A stretch of DNA of 17,361 nucleotides from JBBDSJ01 sp040905025 (GTDB lineage Bacteria; Pseudomonadota; Gammaproteobacteria; Methylohalomonadales; Methylohalomonadaceae): the NCBI GenBank assembly GCA_040905025.1, contig JBBDSJ010000125.1, forward strand, positions 1 to 17,361. Reading direction: 5' to 3'. Position 1 is the stretch's first letter. The number at the start of each line of letters is the position of its first letter. This document shows positions 5,756 through 15,245 of the stretch, piece after piece. The notes under the pieces were generated by a model. It saw nothing but the letters and a program-made list of their open reading frames with translations. It did not search any database and was not told the DNA's origin. A program made the position numbers and the translations under genes.

Positions 5756-7203
5756 TTCCGCCAGAACGCTGGCGTCAGGATAACCAGCAGTGTAAAGATT
5801 TCCAGCCGGCCGAGCAGCATGGCGACAATCAGGATCCATTTGGCAAAGTCATTAAGAGGTCCATAATGCGCGCTGACATCACCCAGACCCGGTCCGAGAT
5901 TATTCAGGCATGCGGCCACGGCAGAAAATGCTGTGACCTGGTCGATGCCACTGGCAAGTAACAACAGCATCATAAAACCAAAGACGGCAACATAGGCGGC
6001 GAAGAAACCCCAGACCGCAGTGATGACGCGATCCGGCATATTACGGCCACCGATCTTGATAGCAAGCACGGCATTTGGATGTATCAGGCGTTTGATCTCG
6101 CGAATGCCCTGTTTGAACAACAGCAATACACGAATAACTTTCAGACCGCCGCCAGTGGATGTGGCACATGCGCCAACGAAACTGCCGAGCAATAACAGGA
6201 CTGGTAAAAACACCGGCCAGGTTTGATAGCTGGTAGTCGTAAAGCCTGTGGTCGTCGCTATGGATATTGCCTGAAACAGGCCATCACGAAAGGCCAGATC
6301 CGGCGACATGGCGGGGACAGCTACCAGTAAATACAGAATTGTGATTACTGAAATTGCGAGAAGGTACAAGAGAAAAGCACGAACTTCGGCATCATGAAAA
6401 TAGGGCTTGAGATTGAACGAACGCCACGCCAGGAAATGCAGGGTAAAGTTCATGCCGGCAAGCAACATGAAAAAAACAGCGACCAGTTCTACGGCAAAGC
6501 TGTCGTAGTAACCGATACTTGCGTCATGCGTTGAAAAACCGCCAATCGACACTGTCGAAAAACTGTGCGCAATGGCATCAAAGGGTGTCATGCCGGCAAA
6601 CCAGTAGCCCAGCGCGCACAAAATGGTCATGCCAAGATATATGTACCATAATGCCTTTGCTGTTTCGGTGATCCGCGGTGTCAGTTTTGAATCTTTCAGC
6701 GGTCCCGGGATTTCAGCTTTATACAGCTGCATACCACCGATGCCGAGCATCGGCAGAATGGCGACAGCGAGCACAATAATGCCCATGCCGCCCAGCCATT
6801 GCAGCTCCTGCCGATAAAAGCGGATTGAAATTGGCAGGTTATCAATACCGGTTAATACCGATGCCCCGGTTGTTGTCAATCCTGACATCGATTCAAAAAT
6901 GGAATCGGTAATACTCAGGCTTGGGTGCTGGCTCAACAGGAATGGGATAGCGCCGGTCACACCGAGAGTCACCCAGAACAGGACAACAATTATAAAACCG
7001 TCGCGCAGACGCAGTTCCTGCTTGATATCCCTGACAGGGAACCACATCAGCAAGCCTGAGCTCAGAATAATTCCCCAGGCCAGAATAAAAGCGAGTTGGG
7101 CGCCATCATTCAGCCATGTGGCCATCACCAGCGGCGGTATCAGGACAAGACTGAACAATGCCAGTAAAAGCCCGAGAATTTTTTGTATAACAGCAAGTTG
7201 CAT
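5752..7203 (-). CDS. trkH: Trk potassium uptake membrane subunit TrkH
   Basis: TrkH is the inner-membrane potassium-translocating subunit, gated by the TrkA ring. The 483-residue protein is full length and strongly hydrophobic. It carries the four pore-loop filter segments of the family: LTTTGAS (109-115), FSTVSIGGFST (215-225), ATTTGFTTT (316-324) and NNLGPGLG (434-441). A helix-turn-helix pair of transmembrane segments surrounds each loop. STGGGLKVIR (349-358) follows the third pore region, as in characterised TrkH proteins. The gene lies 35 bp downstream of trkA, so both subunits are probably made from one transcript. The 3' end overlaps the methyltransferase gene. Identification is firm. 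Confidence 0.96.
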   Translation of the reverse strand: MQLAVIQKILGLLLALFSLVLIPPLVMATWLNDGAQLAFILAWGIILSSGLLMWFPVRDIKQELRLRDGFIIVVLFWVTLGVTGAIPFLLSQHPSLSITDSIFESMSGLTTTGASVLTGIDNLPISIRFYRQELQWLGGMGIIVLAVAILPMLGIGGMQLYKAEIPGPLKDSKLTPRITETAKALWYIYLGMTILCALGYWFAGMTPFDAIAHSFSTVSIGGFSTHDASIGYYDSFAVELVAVFFMLLAGMNFTLHFLAWRSFNLKPYFHDAEVRAFLLYLLAISVITILYLLVAVPAMSPDLAFRDGLFQAISIATTTGFTTTSYQTWPVFLPVLLLLGSFVGACATSTGGGLKVIRVLLLFKQGIREIKRLIHPNAVLAIKIGGRNMPDRVITAVWGFFAAYVAVFGFMMLLLLASGIDQVTAFSAVAACLNNLGPGLGDVSAHYGPLNDFAKWILIVAMLLGRLEIFTLLVILTPAFWRK

Positions 7204-7238
7204 GCCTGGAAGAAAAGTCCTTGTGCCGGTCGCAGGAT

Positions 7239-8612
7239 TTACAGGAAAGTAATACCAACCTGGAACAGGCGTTCAACTTCAGGTACCCGGGATTTGTTGG
7301 CTACCAGCAAGATGACATGGTCATCTGCCTCAATTACCGTATCATGATGGGCAACCATGACTTCATCGCCGCGGACTATGGCACCAATGCTGGTCTCCGG
7401 TGGCAATTTGATATCCGCCAATGGCCGCCCCACAACCTGGGAAGAATTAACATCACCATGTGCAATCGCTTCAATGGCTTCGGCGGCACCACGGCGCAGT
7501 GAATGCACAACGACAACATCACCTTTGCGTATATGTGCCAGCAGGCTGCCGATAGTCGCTTGTTGTGGCGAAATCGCTATATCAATAATATTGCTCTGCA
7601 CCAGATCGACATAGGCGGCACGGTTGATCAACGACATGACCTTGCGTGCACCGAGTCGTTTTGCCAGCATGGAAGAAATGATATTGGCTTCATCATCATT
7701 TGTGACAGCACAAAAGACATCAGTCTGATCAATATTTTCGTCCATTAACATTTCTTCATCAGCGGCGTCGCCGAGCAGTACCACGCCACGCTGCAGTTTC
7801 TCGGAGGCGTATTCAGCACTTAATGGATCAATCTCCAGCATTTTGACGTCATACTTCTTTTCAAGCGCTATTGCCAGCCGCCGGCCGATGTTACCACCAC
7901 CAGCCAGCATAATCCGGCGTACCGGCTTTTCCTTTTCGCGAACAAACTCCATCAATTCACGTATGGATTTATTGGCGCCAATGAAGAAAACCTCGTCATC
8001 TCCTTCAATAACAGTGTCGCCTTCCGGAATCACAGGCTTGCCATTCCGGAAAATGGCCATCACGCGAAATTCAATATTTGGCAATGTCTCTGCCAGTGCC
8101 TTGAGAGTGTGACCGACAAGTTGGCCGTTATAATAGGCGCGTATTGCCACCATCTGGGCCTTGCCATCGGCAAAATCCAGTACCTGTAATGCACCGGGGA
8201 AACTTATCAATCTTACAATGTAATCAGTAACCAGTTGTTCCGGGCTGATTAGCACATCAATTGGCAACGCTTCCTGCGCAAACAGGCTGCTGTGTTGCAG
8301 ATATTCCGCTTCACGCACCCGCGCAATTTTGGTTGGTGTATGAAATAACGTATAGGCAATCTGGCAGGCGAGCATGTTGATTTCATCACTGTTGGTAACA
8401 GCTATAATCATATCCGCGTCCTTGGTGCCGGCCCGTGTAAGCACTGATGGATGTGAGGCAACACCGGTAATGGTCTGCAGATCATAGCGCTCACTCAGCA
8501 AGGCCAAACGCTGCTGGTCAATATCAACAATGGTTATATCGTTGGCTTCACTGGCGAGATTTGCAGCAAGCGATGAACCTACCTGACCGGCGCCGAGGAT
8601 GACAATTTTCAT
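7239..8612 (-). CDS. trkA: Trk potassium uptake regulatory subunit TrkA
   Basis: TrkA is the cytoplasmic, nucleotide-binding gating ring of the Trk potassium transporter. The 457-residue protein is the usual double-RCK form. The first Rossmann fold starts with MKIVILGAGQVGSSLA (GAGQVG at 7-12; acidic strand end in TIVDID, 27-32) and is followed by a TrkA-C domain. The second fold carries MLAGGGNIGRRLA (235-246; LEID at 259-262) and has its own TrkA-C domain ending near residue 448. Both glycine motifs are intact, so NAD(H)/ATP binding in both halves is expected. The gene lies 31 bp downstream of ntrX and 35 bp upstream of trkH, suggesting co-transcription with the NtrYX system. Confidence 0.96.
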   Translation of the reverse strand: MKIVILGAGQVGSSLAANLASEANDITIVDIDQQRLALLSERYDLQTITGVASHPSVLTRAGTKDADMIIAVTNSDEINMLACQIAYTLFHTPTKIARVREAEYLQHSSLFAQEALPIDVLISPEQLVTDYIVRLISFPGALQVLDFADGKAQMVAIRAYYNGQLVGHTLKALAETLPNIEFRVMAIFRNGKPVIPEGDTVIEGDDEVFFIGANKSIRELMEFVREKEKPVRRIMLAGGGNIGRRLAIALEKKYDVKMLEIDPLSAEYASEKLQRGVVLLGDAADEEMLMDENIDQTDVFCAVTNDDEANIISSMLAKRLGARKVMSLINRAAYVDLVQSNIIDIAISPQQATIGSLLAHIRKGDVVVVHSLRRGAAEAIEAIAHGDVNSSQVVGRPLADIKLPPETSIGAIVRGDEVMVAHHDTVIEADDHVILLVANKSRVPEVERLFQVGITFL

Positions 8613-8643
8613 AATGACTGATAATGCCGTGTGAAATTATTAT

Positions 8644-10014
8644 TCATTTCTCATTATCCGAAGTTTTGATTTCAATACCAAGCGAGCGTAGTTTCCGATA
8701 TAGATGTGTGCGTTCCATGCCGACGCTTCGGGCCACCTTGCTGACACTGCCGTCGGCCTGCTTTAACTGATATTCAAGATAGGATTTTTCAAACTGTTCG
8801 CGTGCTTCGCGTAGTGGCAAATCGAAATTAGGCATGCCTTGTTGTTCATTTATGCGGTTACGTTTGCCGAGTACGCTTTCAACCTCGTCTACTTCAATCA
8901 CCTCATCCTTGCCAAGGATCAACAAACGCTGGACCAGGTTTTTCAACTCACGTGCATTGCCGGGCCAGTGGTAACCACGCAGCCTGTTTTGTGCCGCGAC
9001 ACTGAAACGACGGTAGGGCAGTCCCTCGCGTTCGGCAAAAAAATTCACATAATGCTCAAGCAGATCCGGGACATCCTCATAGTGATCGCGTAATGGCGGT
9101 ATGTGAATCGGCACAACATTAAGCTGATAGTAGAGATCATCACGGAAATGATTGTTCTGAACTTCTTCATCCAGGTTGCGTTTGGTGGCTGCGACAACTC
9201 TTACATCAATATCAATCGGTTCGACGCCACCCATGCGTACCAGCTTGCCGGTATCGAGAGTATTTTGCAGTTTCCCCTGCATGGACAGCGGCATATCGGC
9301 GATGTCCTTTAAAAACAACGTGCCGGATTGCGCTTTTTCCAGAAGACCCGGCTGTACCCGGCCGTCTTCTTCGCTGCCGAATAATTCCGCAGCTGATTTG
9401 TCTCCGGCGAGGGCGGAGACACCAACACTGATGAATGGATTATTTTTTCGGTCACTGAGTTTATGCAGATAGCGTGCAAAAACTTCCTTGTCGCAGCCTG
9501 ACTCACCACTGATTAGCACCGGCGTATTATGATGCGCTACCCGTTTGACCTGTAGTCGCAAGTCCTGCATGGCCTGACTGCGGCCAATCGGTTCATCACC
9601 GGCCTGACTGTAATGTTTAAGGCGGGTATTTTCCTGTTGTAACGAGATATGCTCAAGTGCATGTCTGATCGTCAACAGGAGTTTGGCCAGTGATAACGGT
9701 TTTTCAATAAAATCATAAGCGCCCAGGCGGGTTGCTTCCACAGCAGTTTCGACACTGCCATGGCCGGACATCATGATGATCGGCAAGTCGGTTTCCAGAT
9801 GCTGTTTCCATTCTTTTAACAGACTGATGCCATCTTCATCCGGCATCCAGATATCCAGTAATACCAGATCCGGTTCAAATTCCTGCCTGACAACGCGTGC
9901 CTGACTGGCATTTTCGGCAATGTTGATATTGAAGCCTTCATCTTCCAGGATTTCCCGGACCAGATTGCGAATATCCGGCTCGTCATCAACAACAAGAATT
10001 TTTGTTTGCATCAT
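8644..10014 (-). CDS. ntrX: NtrX-type response regulator with a degenerate AAA+ domain
   Basis: This 456-residue regulator has three domains. The receiver (1-120) has phospho-acceptor Asp54 in LVLLDIWMP, Asp10/Asp11, Ser83 and Lys105. The AAA+ domain spans about 143-370. The Fis-type DNA-binding end (about 405-450) carries GMERTHLYRKLRSLG, characteristic of NtrX. The AAA+ part is unusual. Walker A reads GESGCDKE (170-177) where enhancer-binding proteins have GESGTGKE. Walker B reads GTLFLKD (231-237) where GTLFLDE is expected. The GAFTGA sigma-54 contact loop is absent after ELFGSEEDG, and the second arginine-finger position is Gln297 in RDDLYYQLN. ATP hydrolysis and sigma-54 activation are therefore unlikely. 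NtrX proteins lacking GAFTGA are known. The gene overlaps ntrY by 4 bp. Confidence 0.9.
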   Translation of the reverse strand: MMQTKILVVDDEPDIRNLVREILEDEGFNINIAENASQARVVRQEFEPDLVLLDIWMPDEDGISLLKEWKQHLETDLPIIMMSGHGSVETAVEATRLGAYDFIEKPLSLAKLLLTIRHALEHISLQQENTRLKHYSQAGDEPIGRSQAMQDLRLQVKRVAHHNTPVLISGESGCDKEVFARYLHKLSDRKNNPFISVGVSALAGDKSAAELFGSEEDGRVQPGLLEKAQSGTLFLKDIADMPLSMQGKLQNTLDTGKLVRMGGVEPIDIDVRVVAATKRNLDEEVQNNHFRDDLYYQLNVVPIHIPPLRDHYEDVPDLLEHYVNFFAEREGLPYRRFSVAAQNRLRGYHWPGNARELKNLVQRLLILGKDEVIEVDEVESVLGKRNRINEQQGMPNFDLPLREAREQFEKSYLEYQLKQADGSVSKVARSVGMERTHLYRKLRSLGIEIKTSDNEK

Positions 10015-12254
10015 GATGGTTTCTGGTGAGTGAGTAGTGCATCTTCTGAAGGAGTATTGCTGTCATTGATAGGCAGACGAATAACAGCGCAGGCACCATC
10101 CGAACCGGAATTGTTTTCCAGCCAGACCATGCCGCCATGCTCCTCAATAATCTTTTTGACAATAGCCAGCCCTAGACCGGTCCCCTTGCTCTTGGTGGTA
10201 ATATACGGCTCAAAGATTTGAACAAGCAAGTTATCCGGAATACCGTGACCACTGTCCCGGACCCGTAGTTCGACAAATTCAAGCCCTGTCTGTGAGAGCC
10301 GTTGGGTTGTCACTTCCAGAATATTTTTATGCCCGGGTTCATTACTCTGATTCTGGCTGCTGGCGTCAAAGGCGTTGCTGAACAGATTATTCAGGACTTG
10401 CCGCAAACGGCCCGGGTCAGCATTGATATCGGGCAGGTCTGGTGCCAGTTCGGTTTTGATCGTGATCCCGGGGTCAAGATTATGGAATAAATCCAGAGTT
10501 TCCAGTATCAGTGCGTTCAGGTCCAGCGGTCTTGGCTCAAGCATGGGCGCACGGGCATATTCTGAGAAAGTGTTAACCATGTCTTTCATGGTTTCAACCT
10601 GCTGGATTATGGTGTTGGTGAGGCGATCCAGCATCTCCTGTTCATTTTTGCTCAGATTATGCAGATATTTATGCCGGATACGCTCGGCCGACAGCTGTAT
10701 CGGTGTCAGCGGGTTTTTGATTTCATGCGCCAGACGTCTGGCGACCTCGCCCCATGCAGCGTCACGCTGACTCTGAATCAGTGTGGTGATATCGTCAAAC
10801 ACAATCACATAACGGGCCTGATTGTCGTCCCGGTCAGCCGTATCGCCGGGATCCGGTAACGATGTCCCGCTGCACATCAATACCTGGCGGCCACTGGTGC
10901 CGAACAGCGTCAGCTGTGCACGCCAGTCTTCTGCGTCATGCAGGTGCGGTTCCAGCGCTTCATGCAGATGTTGCAGGTGCGGATGCGCTTCGCATAATTC
11001 AGCCAGTGACTTGCCGAGCCAGGGAGTGAGTGGCATTCCGAGGATCTGGCTGGCACTGAGATTGGCAGTGCGTAATCGCAGGCCGCCATCCAGCACCAGC
11101 ACACCGGATGACAATCGTCCAAGTACTGCTTCCAGATAGGCACGCTGGGTTTCAGCTTCCTGTTGACTCGAGTGGACGGCATCACGGGCCCGGGCTATTT
11201 CGCGGGTCATCTCGTTAAAAGAGGCAACCAGAAATCCCAGTTCGTCCTTGCTCGGAACCGGTAATTGCATGTTGTAGTTACCGGTAGCGACGGCACGGGT
11301 GCCCATGGCCAGATCACGAATTGGTGCAGCCAATTGCCGGGCAAAATAAAAGGCGGCCCAGACGGTACTGAATAAACTGAACAACAAGACCATTGTCAGC
11401 AATAGTGTCAGACTGAGTTTCAATTGCTCGCGCAGGTATGACAGTTCCTGATATTTTTCATAGGCCGATTCGACATTTTCTGCCAGCACGTTCATGCGTT
11501 CCGGCGCCGAGAACAGTCCCTGCAAAATACGGCCCTCGCTTTGCAGACTGACATCTGTAACGTTTACTACCGCACGGATTAGTAAACCACTGTCACGAAT
11601 CGAATCGAGCCCGACATAACTGTTGCCCTGGCGTAACTGCAGCAAAATGCTCTCATCCGGCACACTGGGTACCAGACGCGTGGTATCACTCAGGCTGGTG
11701 GCGATAATTGTTCCCTGGCGATTTAATAATGTCAGTTCTTCAGCGCCGCTGCGTTGTCGCAGTTCATCGATCTCGAACGGTGCAGTGGCATCGTGTACGC
11801 CGACAAATTCCTCACTCATTTGCCGGGTCTGGCGTAACAATTCACGCATGCGGCCATCAAGGGCAAGACGACTTAAATCCAGTGAATCGGTGAGGGCAAC
11901 ATCAACCTCGACATCAAACCAGTTATCGATCCCGCGATGCAGAAAGTCGAGTGAGAAATAATACAGAATCAACATTGGCGTGACTGACAATACGGTCAGC
12001 ATCAGTACCAGCCGCACTATCATGCGTGCGCCCGGGACATGATTACGAATCTGTTTGACTAACTGGCGAATATTGATGCCGATGAGTGTCAGCATCACGA
12101 TCAGACCAATCAGATTGAATATCAGCAATACCGAGAACAACCGGCCAAAACGTTCAGAGTTCTGTACGGCATCGCTCATCATCAACAGCGACGCGAGCAT
12201 GAAAACAAACAGGCCGATGCCGGTCAGGAAAATTAGCAGGCCGCTTCTTTTCAT
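10011..12254 (-). CDS. ntrY: NtrY-type membrane sensor histidine kinase
   Basis: This is a 747-residue inner-membrane kinase, the cognate sensor for NtrX. Hydrophobic segments lie at about 5-27, 39-61 and 80-103, then a sensory loop (about 104-280), then a segment at about 281-305. The cytoplasmic part contains a HAMP domain (about 305-358, RQLAAPIRDLAMG onward) and a PAS-like domain (about 370-490). The HisKA box is RRLAHEIKNPLTPIQLSAER, with phospho-His510. The HATPase domain has the N box NNLFSNAFDA (622-631), G1 DSGHGIP (667-673), an F box around FEPYITTK, and G2 GTGLGLAI. All catalytic motifs look intact, unlike those of its partner. It overlaps the DUF4390 gene and ntrX by 4 bp each. 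The NtrY family has been linked to nitrogen and redox responses; the signal here is unknown. Confidence 0.94.
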   Translation of the reverse strand: MKRSGLLIFLTGIGLFVFMLASLLMMSDAVQNSERFGRLFSVLLIFNLIGLIVMLTLIGINIRQLVKQIRNHVPGARMIVRLVLMLTVLSVTPMLILYYFSLDFLHRGIDNWFDVEVDVALTDSLDLSRLALDGRMRELLRQTRQMSEEFVGVHDATAPFEIDELRQRSGAEELTLLNRQGTIIATSLSDTTRLVPSVPDESILLQLRQGNSYVGLDSIRDSGLLIRAVVNVTDVSLQSEGRILQGLFSAPERMNVLAENVESAYEKYQELSYLREQLKLSLTLLLTMVLLFSLFSTVWAAFYFARQLAAPIRDLAMGTRAVATGNYNMQLPVPSKDELGFLVASFNEMTREIARARDAVHSSQQEAETQRAYLEAVLGRLSSGVLVLDGGLRLRTANLSASQILGMPLTPWLGKSLAELCEAHPHLQHLHEALEPHLHDAEDWRAQLTLFGTSGRQVLMCSGTSLPDPGDTADRDDNQARYVIVFDDITTLIQSQRDAAWGEVARRLAHEIKNPLTPIQLSAERIRHKYLHNLSKNEQEMLDRLTNTIIQQVETMKDMVNTFSEYARAPMLEPRPLDLNALILETLDLFHNLDPGITIKTELAPDLPDINADPGRLRQVLNNLFSNAFDASSQNQSNEPGHKNILEVTTQRLSQTGLEFVELRVRDSGHGIPDNLLVQIFEPYITTKSKGTGLGLAIVKKIIEEHGGMVWLENNSGSDGACAVIRLPINDSNTPSEDALLTHQKPS

Positions 12255-12892
12255 GGATGGTTTTCTGCCCCGGCCAGCGGTTCGCGTTGCGGATCAGCAG
12301 GTAGTTTATCCAACAAATCAAGCGGCCAGTGATACCATGGACTGGTCAAACGCCATTGTGATGATATATAAGCCATGGGTCGCATCGGTGCCGGCAGGCT
12401 TTCAATATCCAGCCGTGCCCGCAGGCGGCCATAATAGTTGTTTTCCGGATTCAGGTTACTGATATCAGCGAGCAAATAATCATTTAATTTGCCTATGGAA
12501 TCGAGTGCACGTGCGAGTGTACGGAATGTCCGGCGAATGTTGTAATCATCGTGACTCACCAGATAAAGATTACTCAGGGCCTGATGCTCAAGCCGGTAAC
12601 GTAGTTCGTCTGTGGCGATACGTTTGTCCCATAGCCAGCGGCGCTTTTGCAGCACCTCAGTTTCAAGTAACAAGTGCAGGGCAACGCCGCTTTCAAGTGC
12701 TTTCAGGGCCTCATCACTGAGATCGAAAGTTATTTTTGCGGATAAATAGATACGATTGGTCCATTGCTCTGTTTCGACTTCCTGCACACTGAAGCCTGCT
12801 GCCAGTACAGGTGATGTGAACAGCCATAACAACAGAAATGCTACGGGCGCGCAGTAAGCCCGGCGATGCTCAGGTTTTGTGCAGATAGGCAT
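12251..12892 (-). CDS. DUF4390 family exported protein
   Basis: This 213-residue protein of unknown function starts with a signal peptide, MPICTKPEHRRAYCAPVAFLL and onward, with probable cleavage after SPVLAA near residue 32. The mature part has the mixed beta/alpha pattern and the KRRWLWDKRIATDELRYRLE stretch seen in DUF4390 proteins, which commonly sit between rsmB and ntrY in gammaproteobacteria. It is expected in the periplasm or anchored at the inner membrane. The frame extends upstream to 13018, but the ATG at 12892 gives the signal peptide at the N-terminus and only a 23-bp overlap with rsmB. The stop overlaps the ntrY start (ATGA). The conserved neighbourhood suggests an accessory role to NtrY, but this is inference. 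Confidence 0.82.
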   Translation of the reverse strand: MPICTKPEHRRAYCAPVAFLLLWLFTSPVLAAGFSVQEVETEQWTNRIYLSAKITFDLSDEALKALESGVALHLLLETEVLQKRRWLWDKRIATDELRYRLEHQALSNLYLVSHDDYNIRRTFRTLARALDSIGKLNDYLLADISNLNPENNYYGRLRARLDIESLPAPMRPMAYISSQWRLTSPWYHWPLDLLDKLPADPQREPLAGAENHP

Positions 12893-14195
12893 AAAAAAAT
12901 CCGTCCATTTCCGCTGCTTCCGGCGGGCTCGAACCGGCAGGTATTTGACCAGGTAATAACTGGCGGCCAGCACCACTGGCGACACCCCAGGCAACATCCA
13001 GAGGTTCAGCCGCGACATTATCTTGTCGACTCAGAAAACGGTTTATTTGCGTTGCATTTTCCTGCTGCAACACCGAACAAGTGACATACAACAGCTTACC
13101 GCCCGGCGCCAGCAACGGCCAGAGTGCATCGAGCAAGTCAGCCTGTTGCTGGCTGACCTTGTTTATTGCAGCGGGTGTGCGCCGGTATTTTATATCCGGA
13201 TGCCGGCGAATTACGCCGGTACCGGAACAGGGCGCATCCAGCAGGATACGATCATATTTGTCACCGTCCCACCAGCCAGCTGTCAGCATCGCGTCACCGG
13301 CAACAATCCGGGCATGCAATTGCAGTCGCTGCAGATTGTTGCGTAGCGTTATCAGCCGCTTCGGGCTGACATCCAGCGCCGTCAGTTCGCCAATCCCGGC
13401 TGTGGACTCCAGCAGATGCGCTGTTTTGCCGCCAGGTGCAGCACAGGCATCGAGAACCCGCTGGCCGGGCCACACGTCCAGCAACGGCGCTGCAAGCTGT
13501 GCAGCGGCATCCTGTACCGATACCAGACCTTCATGGAAGCCGGGCAGGTGTTCGGCCATGCAGGCCGGAGTGATGGTAATGGCTGTTGCTACATGTGCAT
13601 GGAAATGGCCGTCGAAACCGGCCGCAGCGAGTTTGGCTAAATAGTCACTGCGGCTGATTTTTGTCAGATTAACCCGCACTGTCAGCGGTGGCCGCTGATT
13701 GTTGGCGCTGACAATGTATTGCCAGTCGTCTGGCCAGTCGTGCCGCAGCTGCTGCAGCAACCAGTCGGGATGTGCAAATTTTGCTTCCGGATGTCGCTGT
13801 GCCTGCTCGATGAGTTTTGTCTGTTCGCGCTGTGCGCGGCGCAAAATGGCATTAACAAGTTTTACCGCCCAGGGTTTGCCAAGCTGACGCGCGCTATCAA
13901 CACTGGCGGAAACCGCAGCATGATCCGGTGTGCGTAAATGAAACAACTGATACAGGCCGCACAGGAGTAAGGCATCAATGTCGGCATCGCCCGCAGCCAG
14001 GGGCTTTTTCAGTAATTGCCGTAAATACCAGCGCAGTTGCGGCAGCCAGCGCAAGACACCGTATATCAGCTCGCTGGCGAAAGCCTGATCGCGCGGGTCA
14101 AGCTCCTGGATAGAATCCGGCCAGGCTTGTGTAAGTGAGTGCTTACATTTAATGACATCAGCCAGCGTTTGCGCGGCCAGAATTCGTGCCTGCAT
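12870..14195 (-). CDS. rsmB: 16S rRNA (cytosine(967)-C5)-methyltransferase RsmB
   Basis: RsmB methylates C967 of 16S rRNA with SAM. The 441-residue product has an N-terminal NusB-like RNA-binding domain (about 1-130) and a C-terminal Rossmann methyltransferase. SAM motif I is VLDACAAPGGKTAHLL (247-262). The two active-site cysteines are Cys323 in LDAPCSGTGVIRRHPDIKY and catalytic Cys373 in LLYVTCSVLQQEN. The frame is open up to 14237, but the ATG at 14195 is preferred. It gives MQARILAAQTLADVI, aligning with known RsmB N-termini, and avoids a 35-bp overlap with fmt. It leaves 7 bp after the fmt stop. No good ribosome-binding site is seen for either start, so coupling to fmt is possible. Identification is firm. 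Confidence 0.94.
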   Translation of the reverse strand: MQARILAAQTLADVIKCKHSLTQAWPDSIQELDPRDQAFASELIYGVLRWLPQLRWYLRQLLKKPLAAGDADIDALLLCGLYQLFHLRTPDHAAVSASVDSARQLGKPWAVKLVNAILRRAQREQTKLIEQAQRHPEAKFAHPDWLLQQLRHDWPDDWQYIVSANNQRPPLTVRVNLTKISRSDYLAKLAAAGFDGHFHAHVATAITITPACMAEHLPGFHEGLVSVQDAAAQLAAPLLDVWPGQRVLDACAAPGGKTAHLLESTAGIGELTALDVSPKRLITLRNNLQRLQLHARIVAGDAMLTAGWWDGDKYDRILLDAPCSGTGVIRRHPDIKYRRTPAAINKVSQQQADLLDALWPLLAPGGKLLYVTCSVLQQENATQINRFLSRQDNVAAEPLDVAWGVASGAGRQLLPGQIPAGSSPPEAAEMDGFFYAYLHKT

Positions 14196-14202
14196 TATGA
14201 AG

Positions 14203-15144
14203 TCAGTCTGTACAGGTGCCGAAATCAGGCCGGCCATTGAGGAATTCGGCTGCTGTTAGTACCTTGCCGCCGGGTACCTGCAGCCGCTCAATACGCAGCA
14301 GGCCGTCGCTTGTGGCGACATCAATGCCCTGCTTGCCGGTAGCGATAATGGTGCCGGGCGCAGTCGTTACCTCTGGCTCGCTAGCGGCCAGTGCCCGGGC
14401 TTGCCAGACGCGCAGATCGCAGCCGGCCAGCCGCGCCCGCGCAATGGGTGCCGGATTATATGCACGTACCGCCCGGGCCAGATCGATGGCGGACTGCTGC
14501 CAGTCGAGTTCGGCTTCGGCCTTGTCGAGTTTGCGAGCATAACAGGCGTGTTCTTCAGATTGTGGTTGTGGTGTCAGTTCATCCAGCAATGGCAGGCAAC
14601 GCAACAATTCATCGGCACCAAGTTCAGCCAGCTTGGCGAGCAGATCCGCGCTAGTGCTTTGGTCGTCAATCTGGCAGGTTGCCTGCGCCAGAATCGGCCC
14701 GGTATCCAGGCCGGGGTCCATCTGCATCAGGCTGATCCCGGTTTCATGGTCGCCGGCAAGAATGGCCCGCTGGACAGGCGCGGCGCCACGCCAGCGTGGC
14801 AACAATGAAAAATGAATATTGAGACAGCCGTAGCGGGGTTTGGCAAGTACAGCGGCCGGCAACAGCATGCCGTATGCGACAACAATGAGGGCATCAATAC
14901 GGTCAAACAGCGAATCATGGCTCAATTCAGTGCTGCTTGCCGGTTGCAGCACCGGAATATTGTGGTCAGCAGCAATCTGCTTGACCGGGCCGGGCTGCAG
15001 TTTGCGGCCGCGGCCGCGCGGCCGATCCGGTTGCGTATAGACGCCAAGCAGTTGGTGCTGGCGGGACTCCAGCAATGACTGCAAGACAACAGCTGCAAGG
15101 GCCGGCGTGCCGGCGAAAGCAAGCCGCAAGGGGGCGGTAGTCAC
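14203..15144 (-). CDS. fmt: methionyl-tRNA formyltransferase
   Basis: Fmt transfers a formyl group from 10-formyltetrahydrofolate to Met-tRNA(fMet), making the initiator tRNA. The 313-residue length is normal. The N-terminal catalytic domain shows RLAFAGTPALAA (7-18), VYTQPDRPRGRGRKLQPGPVK (35-55; basic loop for tRNA acceptor recognition), and NIHFSLLPRWRGAAPVQRAI (109-128) with catalytic Asn109 and His111. Asp147 lies in MDPGLDTG. The C-terminal OB-fold domain begins around residue 205. The start codon is GTG (15142-15144). The gene sits between def and rsmB, the common bacterial order, so one transcript would encode both addition and removal of the formyl group. Identification is firm. Confidence 0.96.
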   Translation of the reverse strand: MTTAPLRLAFAGTPALAAVVLQSLLESRQHQLLGVYTQPDRPRGRGRKLQPGPVKQIAADHNIPVLQPASSTELSHDSLFDRIDALIVVAYGMLLPAAVLAKPRYGCLNIHFSLLPRWRGAAPVQRAILAGDHETGISLMQMDPGLDTGPILAQATCQIDDQSTSADLLAKLAELGADELLRCLPLLDELTPQPQSEEHACYARKLDKAEAELDWQQSAIDLARAVRAYNPAPIARARLAGCDLRVWQARALAASEPEVTTAPGTIIATGKQGIDVATSDGLLRIERLQVPGGKVLTAAEFLNGRPDFGTCTD

Positions 15145-15245
15145 AATAGATCCGGCAATAGTTCAGGCAACAGGTCAGGTTTGTTTATTGATGCCTGGAT
15201 TCGCTGAGTCTGTGGCGCACGCGAATGCACGCCCCGGTCGGTGAC

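Noticed and set aside
5756..5839. N-terminal extension of the small methyltransferase
   Set aside because: It would overlap trkH by 88 bp and adds residues outside the methyltransferase domain; the ATGA overlap start at 5755 is better.
8644..10014. NtrX as a normal sigma-54 activator
   Set aside because: The GAFTGA loop is absent and the Walker motifs are altered, so the usual enhancer-binding mechanism is not supported.
12893..13018. N-terminal extension of the DUF4390 protein
   Set aside because: It would bury the signal peptide and overlap rsmB by about 150 bp; the ATG at 12892 gives a normal exported protein.
14196..14237. N-terminal extension of RsmB
   Set aside because: The 14 extra residues overlap fmt and are not seen at RsmB N-termini; the ATG at 14195 aligns with the family.
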